NCBI RefSeq assembly: GCF_051622035.1
Contig: NC_135358.1
Span: forward strand, 9,527,001-9,591,000
Length of the DNA: 64,000 nucleotides
Direction of reading: 5' to 3'
Source of the DNA: Arctopsyche grandis
Taxonomy: Eukaryota; Arthropoda; Insecta; Trichoptera; Hydropsychidae
How positions within the stretch are numbered: the first letter of the stretch is position 1; each line of letters begins with the position of its first letter. Positions 34,905 through 47,044 of this stretch are shown piece after piece. The translations under genes were made by a program, and so were the position numbers. The notes under the pieces are model-generated. The model made no database searches. It had not been told where the DNA came from and was given only the letters and a program-made list of their open reading frames with translations.

Positions 34905-35095
34905 AAAATGGACTATTCCGCAAAAAGCGATCTCGCGCATGTCACTAAAATCTCGATCACGGAACATCTGGCACTCGAGTTCTCGTTAGTAAAACCTTTC
35001 GCGTGATTGATGGATTTTTTGGGTGCCAGATTTTCCGTGATCGAGATTTTAATGTCGTGAGTGAGATCGCTCTTTGCGTAAAACTCACCGAACTC
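34905..35095. mobile_element. MITE with TCTCGATCACGG arms and GTTCGGTGA terminus
   Basis: The left arm aaaaagcgatctcgc...aaaatctcgatcacgga pairs with the right arm, whose complement reads gagcgatctcactcacg...aaaatctcgatcacgga. The right terminus, inverted, is GAGTTCGGTGAGTTT. Related sequences are at 60630-60715 and 60990-61150. Confidence 0.55.
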
Positions 35096-35269
35096 AATAA
35101 ACAGAGCTCATACCTCAAATAAATAAATAGTTTAAACTTAAGCAAGAAATTTTTTTTTTCAAAAAAAAAAATTTCAAACTTGTACATATTAGGAGAAGAA
35201 TGAACAATATAATCTGGTAAAATATAGCCCAATTGAGATATTTAAAAAAAAATCAAGCTGGGTTATGGC

Positions 35270-35679
35270 GAAAGTGGATCGAGACGAGCTGAAAGAGAAA
35301 AGAGCGGACGGAAAGAGTGGATAGGAGGGTCGGAGCGTCGGAGGGTCGGAAGGTTGGAGGGGTGTCGGGGAGTTCGGGGGGCGCAGGCGTTGCGGTGGCG
35401 TCTCTCAGCCTCGATTGCAGTGGCGATCGATAGGTGGCGCGCCGAGTGTTGTTGTGTAAAACAAAATGGCGGCGGGCGCGGACATCGCAGCGGCGTCCGG
35501 CCCACTCACCTGAACCACCCGCGACGACTCCCGCCCCGCCCGCTCTCGGCCACCCGCCGCCCCTCGCCCCGCCGCCCGCTGCCGCCCCCCGACTCGCCAC
35601 TTCCGGTGAGCGCGGCCGCCCTCGTCACGCGCCGAGCGACACGCGCCATCCGCACACCCGCAACCCGCACCCCGCGCAG
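35270..35679 (+). promoter_or_regulatory. CpG promoter and non-coding first exon of the DUF4211 gene
   Basis: A strongly CpG-rich region contains ACAAAATGGCGGCGGG (YY1-like) at about 35461-35476. A consensus donor (CGCAG then GTGAGT) at 35680 fits splicing to an acceptor (tgttttcag) ending at 36453, leaving a 5' UTR exon from 36454 to the start codon. Long open frames here on both strands are GC artefacts. Confidence 0.55.
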
Positions 35680-36641
35680 GTGAGTCGCTCCGCCCCACTC
35701 ACTCTTCACTGCCACTGCCACTGCACTCTTCGCTCGCTGATGGCCCCGCCGTTTCACTGGCATTTGCCGCCCCCGTTCTCCGGCCCGCGTCGGGGCGCCC
35801 CTGACTGCGGCAAACCGTACGACGTTTCGTCGGCGCCCCCCAGAATGGCGCGCTTTGTGCAAATCTTTGTGCCTCTCACTAGTGCTCGTGCTCTCCTACA
35901 CGGCTCAAATTCGCGTCTGCTCCTAACGCATCCCACCTTCTGTCACACTCGACGCTTCAAAACAGAAGAATGTTCAATTTTTTTTTTCATTTGTTTTTTT
36001 TTTAACGTTCGAATGCGCACTGCGTTTGTCAAATGGATGTTATGTTCTTTTGTTTTTAAATATCGATCGAGATTCAAATATTAATCGATGAATTGTCTTC
36101 TCAACTTATCATCTGTGAAAATGACATCTTTCCAAATTTTTATTTCAGTCTTTCGTATATACATAGATATATATATTATACTAATCGTTTATAGCGAATG
36201 CTCATTTCAAACTGCATTTGCTGCAGTCGATGCCATTTTATTTTTTATTAAAAAATAAACTTAAAAGGTTTTATCGGCATATTTTCCTCAATGGTGCTTA
36301 TACCTTAAATATGCTCACGCTATTCATATTCATATTATTATACACTTATAAGAGCTAGATCAATTACACGAGACTATTCGTTTGATTCTGTCAAGTAATA
36401 AACTTTACATTTCTACCTTATTAGAGTCTTACATTACTGTTGTCTGTTTTCAGATGTCATGCTGTTGATTCGTTGCGACTGTGGTGTTCTCTCCGAGACT
36501 ATAAGATTATATTGTAAAAAGAAGGACAATGATTTAAGTGATTGTGACTTGATGTAGTGCAACTGTGAAACTTTTGCTATATATTTTTATAATGACCTTA
36601 TCGCATTGTAGTAGTGCAATTCGATAAACGTAAAACCTGGC

Positions 36642-39600
36642 ATGGATCCCGTCGGACCATGGTACGCCTCTTACAACCGACTCGCTGGAGTCCAGGCCGG
36701 TGCGGCCAGCGGAGACTTCCACCACCATCTGACCGGCAGCGGCACCGCTCTCACCGGACACAACCCCGCCGGCGGAGTGCCGTCGACCACCGGTCAGCTG
36801 TTGTTGCAGGCTGCGCACACGACCGCCTCGCAGTTGGGTCAGCTGGGCTCGTCTACGGCCTCTCCGTTCAATCCCGGTGGATTTTTGTCCCCGTCGCCCG
36901 TAGGATATGACCCCATATTTTCGCCGCTGTTTCACCATGCGAATCCCAAGCCCGCTCACTACAGCTCGACTATTAACGCCCAACACAGGCAGGCTTTGGT
37001 GCAAGCTCAGGCGGCGGCGGCGTCCAAACAGGCCACCGAATCCGAGTTGTCGACGTCTCGCGAAACTTATTCACACCATCAGAGCTTAGCCGCCGCTCAA
37101 GGATCTACGTTCTTCGATCAATCGTCAGCGCCGGGAAGTGCCTCAGGACTGGCGTGGCAAGGAAACAACCAATTGCCCAGTCCGTTTGGAATACTACCGC
37201 ACGAGAGTGTGGTACCCTCTTCTCCGAGTCCGGCTACAACAAAGTCGTCGTCTTCCGCTCCGTACGAAGGTTTCAACGTTCACTTCGCAGCCGCCCAGAC
37301 GCTCAACAATCATCTGAGTTCACAGTTGGTGGCCAACGCGAACAAAGTCGTCCGATCTGCATCTCCGCAAGTGACACCGCCCGTGAAACCGGTTCCTTCG
37401 CAAGCGCCCACTTCCGTTACCGGAACGTTCTTCCAAGCACCTGCTACTTTCGGGAATTCTTCAGAAAATATTTCCAGTTATAGCACTACTAATGCGAAAA
37501 CTGGCCCAATTTCGGCCCAGCAGGAATACACTCCTAGTGGAAGTAAGTCTTTCTCAAGTACAGGAACTAGCTCATCATCGCATCTTAATCAACAATCCTG
37601 TATAGTATCCATATCCGCTTCCGAAACGTCTCCTAGCAAAGAATACCGTTTACCTATAACACCATCGAGACCTTCCTCTGCCGTATACGCTCCTCGGTCA
37701 GAAAAATCACCGTCTTCCAATTTCGTTCCGCCTCCTTCGAAAACTTCTTCAAATTCTCAAATTCAAACAAAGGCTCAATCGAAAGTTTATGCCGAAGTGA
37801 ATCATATAGAACATCGAAGAAACTCTGATAATTCCCCTCAGGATACTGTCCAACCGCAGTCATCCCCGATTAGTTATTCTATCGTCGACCCGTCCAGTAG
37901 GGTTAATTATAACACCAATAACAATACGGCTAAATCAGCGCCGGCCCGAAATGGTTCTCAATACGCTTTAAATCAACAAAACGTAACGTACAGACATTAT
38001 CAGAATCCTAGCAACGTTGAAACAGAATATAATTCTAGAAATAAAAATTCAAATAGCAATGATGTTAGTTACGCTGGTAGTAATAATCAAAACGGACCAG
38101 ATTGTGGAGTGGTAGTGCCGCGTAGACCTAGTCCGTTGCAGGCGCATTCTCAAGCGTCACCTTTGGGTCATGTCCCAAGTCCCGCATATCCCATGTACAA
38201 TAGTCCAATGAATTCTATATCGTCACCCCAACAGCACTCTGACTCTTCTCAGAATTCAATATCGTATAAATCGGGAACTCACGTCGCACCTAGATCTCCC
38301 CTTGACGTAACTGTCTCTCGATCTGCATCGCAAGGCAATCAGGTTGCATATCCATCTGTAATAACTCGGACGTTGACAGTTGAACAAACTAGCAAGCCGT
38401 ATCACGAGAGCAGGTTTGAGCATTCTCAACCCCAATCACAGCAGAATTGCTGGGATGACGATAGGCAGCAGAATAAAAACTCCAGAAAATTTCCACCTGG
38501 CAATGCTAACTATAACGGTAGTTCGAACAATGTAATGGATAACGTTAATAGAAGCAACGATGCAGCTGTTCAATCTTTCGTGCAGCAATCGCCATCCCAG
38601 CGACCTCTGTCCGCTAATGCAACCGAGAAACAATCTTTTTATGATAATCCAATCAATTCGCGCGACTTGGCCAGCTGTCGCGGCGACCCAATGAGTATAG
38701 TTAAAAATTTGCAAACTTTACAACAGCAAACTTGTCAAGTACAAGAACAAACTAAAAGTTCCGTAAAGGCAAATTTGAGCCCCGTCGTTGCGCCGACTAG
38801 TGTAGCTCCAAAAAATTCAGTCCGTAGAAAAAGTAGTGAGAAACAAGTAAATCATTCCAACCAGAGTGATGCAGTCAGTGTAACGGTGCCCGAGTATTTA
38901 ACGAGCAGAATTCCGCCCCCCGCACATAGTTCGACTAGTAATCAACAGCAGAATGGTACATATTATGAGCTGGAACGGTGGAACTTGCCTCCTCCACCTC
39001 CTAAAATGTTTGCAGGGGGACCTACTGCATATAGTTCCCAATCCCCTTTACACAGTAGCAATTTCTCGACGCAGCATCAGAGTCTAATGGTCCATCATCC
39101 CCATTCACACACTCCTCTGTCATATTTTCCTCTCCATTTACAGCCTCACCCGACCGATTTTCAATCGTCTGTGGAACTCGCACCTCTGACGCCTTATAAT
39201 AATTCCACACCCGTTACCACGTCCACGTCCGAGATACGCGATGGTGAGCAACCTAAGGTAGTTGTGCCCAATATAGAAGAAGAACTTGGTTTCCTTGCAG
39301 AACAACGTGCAAACTCTACTGCGCCGACACCAACAGCCGCTTCACACCAATCAACCGCTTCTAGCATATCGAGTCCGCAAGAAACTTCATCCAAGATTCC
39401 GGAAAAAAAATTAACTGTGCCTGCTGCTGGATCTAGTTTTATGGCGTCTTATTTAAAATTCTTGCAAGGCGAACGTGATACATCGCCACCCCCTGCCAGC
39501 AGAGGAGGGCGCAAAGCAACCTGGTCACGGTCTAACAGTACTAATAACAAAACGTACAATGAACAAATCAACCCGAAGACTGGTGAACAACAAAATATTC

Positions 39601-42600
39601 AAAATTCGAACGGAACAATGCCCACGTCCGGGTCTTTAAATTCTAGTGTTTCTATGAATACTCCGAGTGTTTTAAGTCCTGTCAGTAATATGAGTTCGCC
39701 GGGCAGTATCTCCGCGCCGGGCAGTATCAACGCCCTCGGCGTGATGGGCCTGCCGAGCAGTATGATATCGCTGCCGTCGGTTACGAAAAGTCTCGACAAC
39801 CAAGACGACTCTCGGTACTTTCCACTTCCAAAAGACAGAAAGCGTAAGTTTGACGGCATGGAGGAGGGATACGACGCGAACGAGGACGAAGCACGACGCC
39901 TCAATAAACCAGTATTAAACGTGCCATCGACCCCGCTAAACGAGAAGGGCAAAAAGGGGCGAAGTAACGTAAGCAAAGCAGTGGCCGTAGTAGCACCGCC
40001 CCAGGGCACTACCGCACCCAAAAAGCCTCGACCTGCAGTGCAGCCGTCGCTACCAGCAATGCAGGCACAGTCTCACCAACAATACTATTATCAGCAACCG
40101 GACGAAGGTGCGTTTAACTTCTTAGACTTTCACTTTAGAAACAGGCAACGGTGGTGAAACGCTAGCCCTGAAGCTTGTATGACAGGAGCGAGCTAAAATA
40201 TAATGCCTTAGGTTTTTTTTAGCCATTGTGGTGAAAACTTGTTACATTTTGACCGTGTGATATTAATGAGAATTTGTAATAGGCAGTCGTGCGGCTGTCT
40301 AGATTAGTGTGTATAGTTAATATATGACAGCTGACGTGAATGGGGGTAAGATAGGCAGTGTTAGGACAATATTATATACTGTAAATTAGTTGGATTGTAA
40401 CAAGATTTCACCGGTGGCGATAAAAAGTGATGTAAATTGACACCATTCGAGTGCCATTTTAATTTATATATTTATAAATATACATATAGAAATATAATTT
40501 TTGACTCTTGTCATACCAGCTCACAAAGGGGTGCTACCAATAACAAATTCCAGTATTTTTTTATATATACGCAATAATACTGTCTTTCGTATTGCAATGT
40601 GTACCAACACCAACCAGTGAACTCTATTGTATTAATTATTAAACATTATTATGTTGAATATGATGACAGTATTCATGTTTAGTTAGTGTGTAGGAATTAA
40701 ATCTGATCTGATATATAAAATACATTTATATATTATTATATATATACATATATTGGCTGAAAATTAATTGGAATTTAATATGGCCGGCAAATATATTAAA
40801 AATTGATATTATTATTTTTTAATGTGTAGTAAAATTATTTTTTTAATATTAAATGAGCTATTTGCATAATACACTAAGATAAGTTGCATATTCACGTGAT
40901 ATGTAGGAGAGTTTTCAATTTTTAAAATATAATTTTTATTTTATGACTCGTTTAAATATTGTTATTTTGGTTATGCACAATTCTCATGTATATATATATA
41001 CATACTTTTGTATTATAGTTAAAATCAGGAAAATAAACTTTAAAGTATATTACCAAATTGCTGCTTTACTGAAATGTGTCCTGGTAGCACCCCTTACTTT
41101 GCCTATCGTAGGAATTAATGTGTGCATTGTCAAATTTCATTATTATGCACATCTTGTTTTAATTTAACTGTACGTACTTATTATGTATACAATATACACA
41201 TTTATGTATATTGAAATATTTCATGGTAACACATGTGCATAGTTTTACAGTGTACACATACATCGTAGTTATGTTAGTAATGCTACGTTGACGATTCCTT
41301 TCCTTTTTTATTATTTCCCCCTTTCCCTTTCATTTACAATCAATTTTTTTTTTTGAGTTACTTGATAGTACTTTTTTTTACTATTCATTTTAATCTTCTA
41401 CTAAATGAGGGATGACAAATGGTACATGATGATCGGGTTGATAAAGAACATAATATTTTTCCAAATACACTAGTTAATTAAAATTTATTACTTGGCATAG
41501 TACAGTTCAGTAGATAGTGTTTTATGGTTACTTTGTAAAGCTTCCAACCCTTTGATGATTCCACAACGGCGTGAAACGTCGCATCGCAAAGCTAAAGAGA
41601 AGTCCAACATTACGCTGCTTCTCCATCATGGAATGACAGATATGGACGATGCTGAAGACTTCCAAGAATTTGTCGATTCAGACTCTGATCCAGCTTGGTC
41701 ACCATTAAAGGTAAACATTTTTCTTTCAGAGTTGATTTTATTAACCCCCGTTGATCTCAAACTCGGGCAATATGTAGTAAAACAGCCGACAGTGTGTTTT
41801 TGCATGTATTCAATGTATCTGACTCTCTATGATACGAGCTATGCTTCATAAAATGGTTAAACAAATAAAACACTCGAATCTGAAACCATAGATTGGTTTC
41901 TTGTTGATTTTTTTGCGGTAAGTGCAATATATATCAAGTTCATTAATGCCGTTTCTCAAATATTGAGCCGTGCATTGTTGTTGAGGTGGTTTTGAGATTA
42001 AGAAAATATATAAGTAGTGCTGAATATTACGGATATAGACAAATATCATTAAAGGTAAAGAGTATGTATGTTCAGCATAGAAATTAAAATTTGCTTTTGT
42101 TTCAATTTTTTTTCTACCTAGTAAAAGATGGAAACATATTAGTTCAAGATAAGTAAATATAGGCCTTTAATATAAGTAGATTGATGTCATACCCATTAAA
42201 GTCTTAATTTAGGGGGATGAGAACGATGGAATTGGTGTCACCATGAAGCAGAAGTTGAAACGGTCCAGACCAGTGATTGGAGCATCTCGTGTCCGCAACA
42301 CTAGCATGTCTAATATCCTTTCTGGTATGCTATAAAATTTATTTATTTATATGTTATTGTGTGGCTGGAAAAATATTGCACATGACCATCATGTTCATAT
42401 TGATATTCATCAATATCTAAAAAAAATGGGGTACTCGTCATGGATTCATTAATGTAACACAGCATTATGACACTTACTAACAATGTGATATGTTCAATTA
42501 TGTCGTCCCATTTCCTAATCCTTTTATAAAAATACTTAGACTTGTGGTGTTTTCCCTCATCTGATATGTTATCACACATTATATGTTTTTGAATGTATAT

Positions 42601-44194
42601 ATTCGTCTGTTCTTGGTAAGTTGTTTGATAAGGCCGATCATTTATTTACGTTGCATCATCACAGCTTTTGCTTTAGCCGGTGTGTTTTATTTCTTTTTAT
42701 TTTTTCAAATGTAGCGGCTGCTCACGGAGCTGGAATAGATTATACCGATTACTCATCAGAGGACGAAAATAGTATTTCAAAGAAATTAAACCAACAGAGA
42801 ACTCTTCATCATTCAACTCCCATAATCCAGCAAACTATGAATCCGAGACCCGGTGAGGAAATTCCATATCAGGTAGAATTAATGCTTGCGATTTTATTGA
42901 ATTCGAGTTCTTGAATAGTATGAAACTCGTATGGGTTTTATTTTATTTGTGTGTTGTTTACAGGCTGGCGAATTTTTGGCAATCAAAGCGGAACTCAGCG
43001 AAGCGTGGCCAGCTATTTGGAGAGTGGATGGTAAAAATTTGCTCCAGAAGTTTGAACCTTTTGATCAAAATGGTAATATTTTATATCGAAGCATTTCAAC
43101 TGTAAGTATTTTATTATTAAACGTTATGTGACATAATTTGAACGGAAGACGGGGTTGATTGAAATTATTTATTTTGTTTTTAGTATATTGCATGGAATTC
43201 TGAAAATAAAAAATTATACATACAAGTTCCTGTTAGGATGCGAATTCAAAATCACACTGAAACTGTTGTCGAATTGATGAGGAACGAAGATGATGATTTT
43301 GTCGAAAAGCGTATGCAAGATACGGCTACATATCAAGACAATTTTGAAGTTTATATACAGACATTAATATCTCATGCTTTAGATCCGAATTTTTTAACAG
43401 AAATTTTTCAAGAACAAGGTAATGATATTTCTTTTTGATAGTGTTTGTATGTAATATCCTTTGGATTGATATTGACAATGTTATATTTTTTAGATGAATA
43501 TTTCCTCTCGAATGTTAAAACAGTCGACGACATAACCGAAGAAAGACGGAGAAGGATTGCAGGGACGGGTTTGATGTGGAGTAGGAGCCTGGAAATGGCG
43601 TTGAATACGTGGCCTTGTTTGAATAGTACGGAGTTGGCCCCATCGACCACTTCACTTTGCTCGTCTTGTAGAATATCTCGAGCAACGCATCGTTTACAGC
43701 TTTACGGGCAACCGTATAACCCCGCCACGCTCGAGCCTTGTCAACCCGATCCAAGAATGGCGTATGAGAAGGTTAATGCTTGTTCTATTCTGAATTTATG
43801 ATGTTGTCTATCGATTTGCAATGATTAATATGTTGTTGAAATGACAGGAAATGGTGATGTGCCGACCATGTGCAAACAAAGTTGAATTGTTCAGTCGTAT
43901 TTCGCACCAAAAGTATTTGATGTTTGGGGAGTGTAATAAACGTGTGGCCGAAAAGCGACTCCACGATCCACACAAAGATACAACACTTATATTAAATGAA
44001 TTACTCGCCGATGAACCTTGGCTTTCTCAGGTATAATGTTGTTTTCTTATTGGTTTAATCGTATTTGAAACGTGCGTGTTTTAATCGTGGTTTTTTTTTG
44101 TTGTTTTTAGTTGTTCCGAGATGTTCGCCAGTCTTGGGCCGAAGCGGAGTTTTTAGAAAGGTCTAGGCAAATGGTCGCGAGACAACTCATATAA
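36642..44194 (+). CDS. PRR12/QSER1-like DUF4211 protein, complete
   Basis: Nine coding exons give 1,607 residues: 36642-40107, 41541-41710, 42213-42324, 42715-42872, 42964-43101, 43184-43418, 43494-43771, 43848-44030, 44111-44194. The first coding exon encodes 1,155 residues without interruption. It begins [16 protein letters not shown] and is Ser-, Gln-, Pro- and Asn-rich and presumably disordered, with a basic KDRKRKF motif. The C-terminal third is compact: an acidic [20 protein letters not shown], then a conserved-looking region (about 1,390-1,580) with [24 protein letters not shown] (about 1481) and CRPC (about 1524) pairs that could bind zinc. This matches my recollection of DUF4211, the C-terminal domain of vertebrate PRR12 and QSER1, nuclear chromatin-associated proteins. 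The phase-1 donor at 40107 joins cleanly to 41541, giving [14 protein letters not shown]. Exact orthology (PRR12 or QSER1) is unresolved, so no symbol is given. Confidence 0.82.
40108..40157 (+). other. Alternative C-terminus of the DUF4211 gene by reading through the first coding-exon donor
   Basis: If the donor at 40108 is not used, the frame continues [16 protein letters not shown] and stops at 40157. That would give a 1,171-residue protein lacking the whole DUF4211 region. A long AT-rich 1.4-kb intron follows, and tail-like AATAAA motifs occur in it. Whether this form is made cannot be told from DNA. Confidence 0.4.
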
Positions 44195-44326
44195 AATACT
44201 CATTTGACCAGAATATTGAACAATTTATTTTGTGAAATAATAGTGAACAAAACTGTGAAAAGTGATATTCAGATTTAATTTTTATTGCTCTCTGAATACA
44301 TGACTTATTTTAAGACAATTTCTTTT

Positions 44327-44332
44327 AATAAA
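44327..44332 (+). terminator. Candidate polyadenylation signal of the DUF4211 gene
   Basis: AATAAA 133 bp after the stop codon. Confidence 0.55.
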
Positions 44333-44399
44333 AGTGTAATTATTTGAAAATATAATAGTATTTTAACAATCACTTAACAATAAATTTTATACTTCAGTA

Positions 44400-45930
44400 T
44401 TAGGTTACTACTCATGGCATCGACTTTTTTCAATAATCATTTAAATGTATTCATGGAACAGAACTCGTAATGGTTTAATCTAAATCATAACATTCCAATC
44501 GCATGGCTGAAAAGTGCAATAATAATTAATACTTTCACTTGTTTATTTAATATTGTTTGAATATGATTTTCATATGAATATAAACATTTCAAGCAGTATT
44601 TAAAGTAATTTCTGTTTTTGTATATAAATAATAACTTAATACCCTGAGAGTGATGATATTCATTATTCTTAATGCTGTTGTGATGACAATGAATTGGGAC
44701 AGCCTGTTCCCAGTGCTGTCATATTATGAATTTAATTAATTGTGTCATACAACCAAGTCAATTTACCATGCTGACATTATGAGCAAAGGTTATGTTTTAC
44801 ATCTCAAACCCGATTTCAAAATCCCTGCAAATTTTTATTAGATTCTGCTTAATTGAACCTGAATTAGGCAACACTGATTGATTGAAAATGCATTGTGAAA
44901 GTTATGCTAAAACTACGTTGAGTTTTAATGCATTGAAACGCTATGAAAGCAACGTATGCCTGCCGATTAGTATAATACTACATTTAGTATTCTAATGGTG
45001 CTTCTTACATGTAGTAGACATGAGGTAAACGATCTGGTATAAATATGATTGTTATGTTGACTAGTGGACGGTCATATTTAGCTTGGAAGAACAAAATGTA
45101 TAATGTCAGTGTGTTGGTCTGTAGTTTAATGGCCTCGATAGAGATCGTGTGCGACACTAACATTTTGAATAATTTACAATATATAGAAAAATCATTTTAT
45201 TAAATATCTTAAACTTTAGAACATGTTTATTATCTATAATGCATGGAATATCTGTATTGGAATAAATACATGTCTATCAAAACATTCTTATGTCAGGCTT
45301 TCCGGAAATAGCTGTTTGGAAACTAAAGAGTATTTTCTTGTATACATTAAAAGAATAGCTGAGATTTAATTTTTAATATTATTTAAAAATAAATGCTATT
45401 TTTCATACAATATGTAATTGATACATTCATATGAATATAAAGCACTTAATAATAATCAATATTTTTTTTATTAATTGAAAGATCCAAGGTAACGAAGCCC
45501 TAAAGCTTGTATTCGAAATATTTAAAAAAAAAATATTAACCAAAATAAGTTTTGAGATAGTTTATTACAAATAAATTGCTATCTGTATGTATTTAAGATT
45601 TAAGAGTAAATACACAAAGAATATCATATATACCTCTTGTGTAATTTAAATCATTTTACAAAATTCAATATAAAAAACATTTTAACATTTGATATTTGAC
45701 AAATCAAAATGATAGGTGAACGTAACATTACAAACCAGTTGAAATAAGCAATATATATATACACAAATATATATATACACATATATATATATTTATTTAT
45801 ATTATATATATAAAATCGAAGTAACTTTCTGTAAATCAAGCACTGGAGAAAGCTAAGATTTCAATTACTGCTATATGTTAAGCCACACATTATGTTTAAT
45901 TAATACTTTTTTTATTCACCAAGCTCACTA
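44400..45930. other. Tail-to-tail spacer, no gene seen
   Basis: AT-rich DNA between the 3' ends of the DUF4211 gene and Caprin. An AT-rich TATATA/CACA simple-repeat zone lies at about 45750-45812. The left part is probably 3' UTR and the right part Caprin 3' UTR. Confidence 0.4.
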
Positions 45931-45935
45931 TAGTG

Positions 45936-47007
45936 TCAATGTGCAAAGGTTTGTTTATTATTAGTATCAGCGATACCATTCCGAGCTTCGAACTGATTGT
46001 TAGTGTTGGCTGGTTTGCGTATGTATTGAGAGCGTGCTCCGCCGGTTCCCCGAGACTGCGCGTTGCGAGGAACACCCCGAGGGGCACCGTTCTGACGGTG
46101 CATTCCTCGGGCGTTTCCTCCAGAACCGCGCCCCCTGTAATTGCCTTGATAGTTTTCGAAACGATTTCCATCGTTACGATTTTCTCGGTAGTTGTTTTCA
46201 TAGTTTCTTTCGCCATTGACTGCGTTATTTGTCTGACCGTTTTCGTTATTCCTGTAGTACGAACCGGATCGGCCATTTTGATACGCGCCACGACCGCGGA
46301 AGTTGCTGGAACCATTGCCGCGCCCTCGACCTCTTGGACGGAATTTATCAGTAGTTGGGCCGTTGGTTTGAGTAGTGGGATCGGAAGGTGCAGTTTCGGG
46401 GATCCATTCGTCAATTTCCAATTGTTCGGATCGATTTTCTATTTGAGTGTCGTCAATCCATTCCAGATTGACAGGTTCTTGTTCTATGGGGGTCGCTGAG
46501 GTATTCTCGTCTGGATTACTGTCGGTCTGATTTTGTGTTAAAGCTTCGGACGCGTGAATAGCTTGCGGTTTAAATGGCATATTTTGCTGGAATGACGGAG
46601 AAGGGAGCCTCTGTTGCAAGGCTTGTTGTGGGTGAGTTACAACTTGAACGGCAGGTACGGCCACGTGTGGAGGTACGGGTGGGTGAGATGGAGGCATTGG
46701 AATCGGAGGTGGGGGGTTGGCAGTAGAAAAATTAGCGATAGCATTTTGTACATCGTTAACGTTAGCAGGATAGTGGACAGTCTGTGGTATATCGCCTAAA
46801 GGAAGATGGGGGTTCGGTGGCATCTCCGGTGGGAAGTGCTGAGGTATGGTGAAGCTCTGGTTCGTGAAGGTCTGCGAGGGTATAGCTGCTGGCGATGTGG
46901 GTCTCGGTGTGGGCTGCTGGGATATATCGGCACTATCTAACTCTGAATCTTGGATGAATATGAAACTTTGCGGGCCGAACACCTCAGGTACGGGTTGGTG
47001 CTGCTGC

Positions 47008-47044
<37 letters not shown>

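Noticed and set aside
35253-35940. Open frames of up to 216 codons in both orientations
   Set aside because: CpG-island artefacts upstream of the DUF4211 gene. The region is better explained as promoter and non-coding first exon.
36642-40157. 1,171-residue frame as a complete single-exon gene
   Set aside because: A good donor at 40107 joins in phase to an acceptor at 41540 and connects the disordered region to the DUF4211 exons, so the single-exon form is at most an isoform.
45750-45812. Functional element in the TATATA/CACA run
   Set aside because: Simple repeat only.
45933-46499. 188-codon plus-strand frame
   Set aside because: It is the shadow of the Caprin RGG-rich exon on the other strand.
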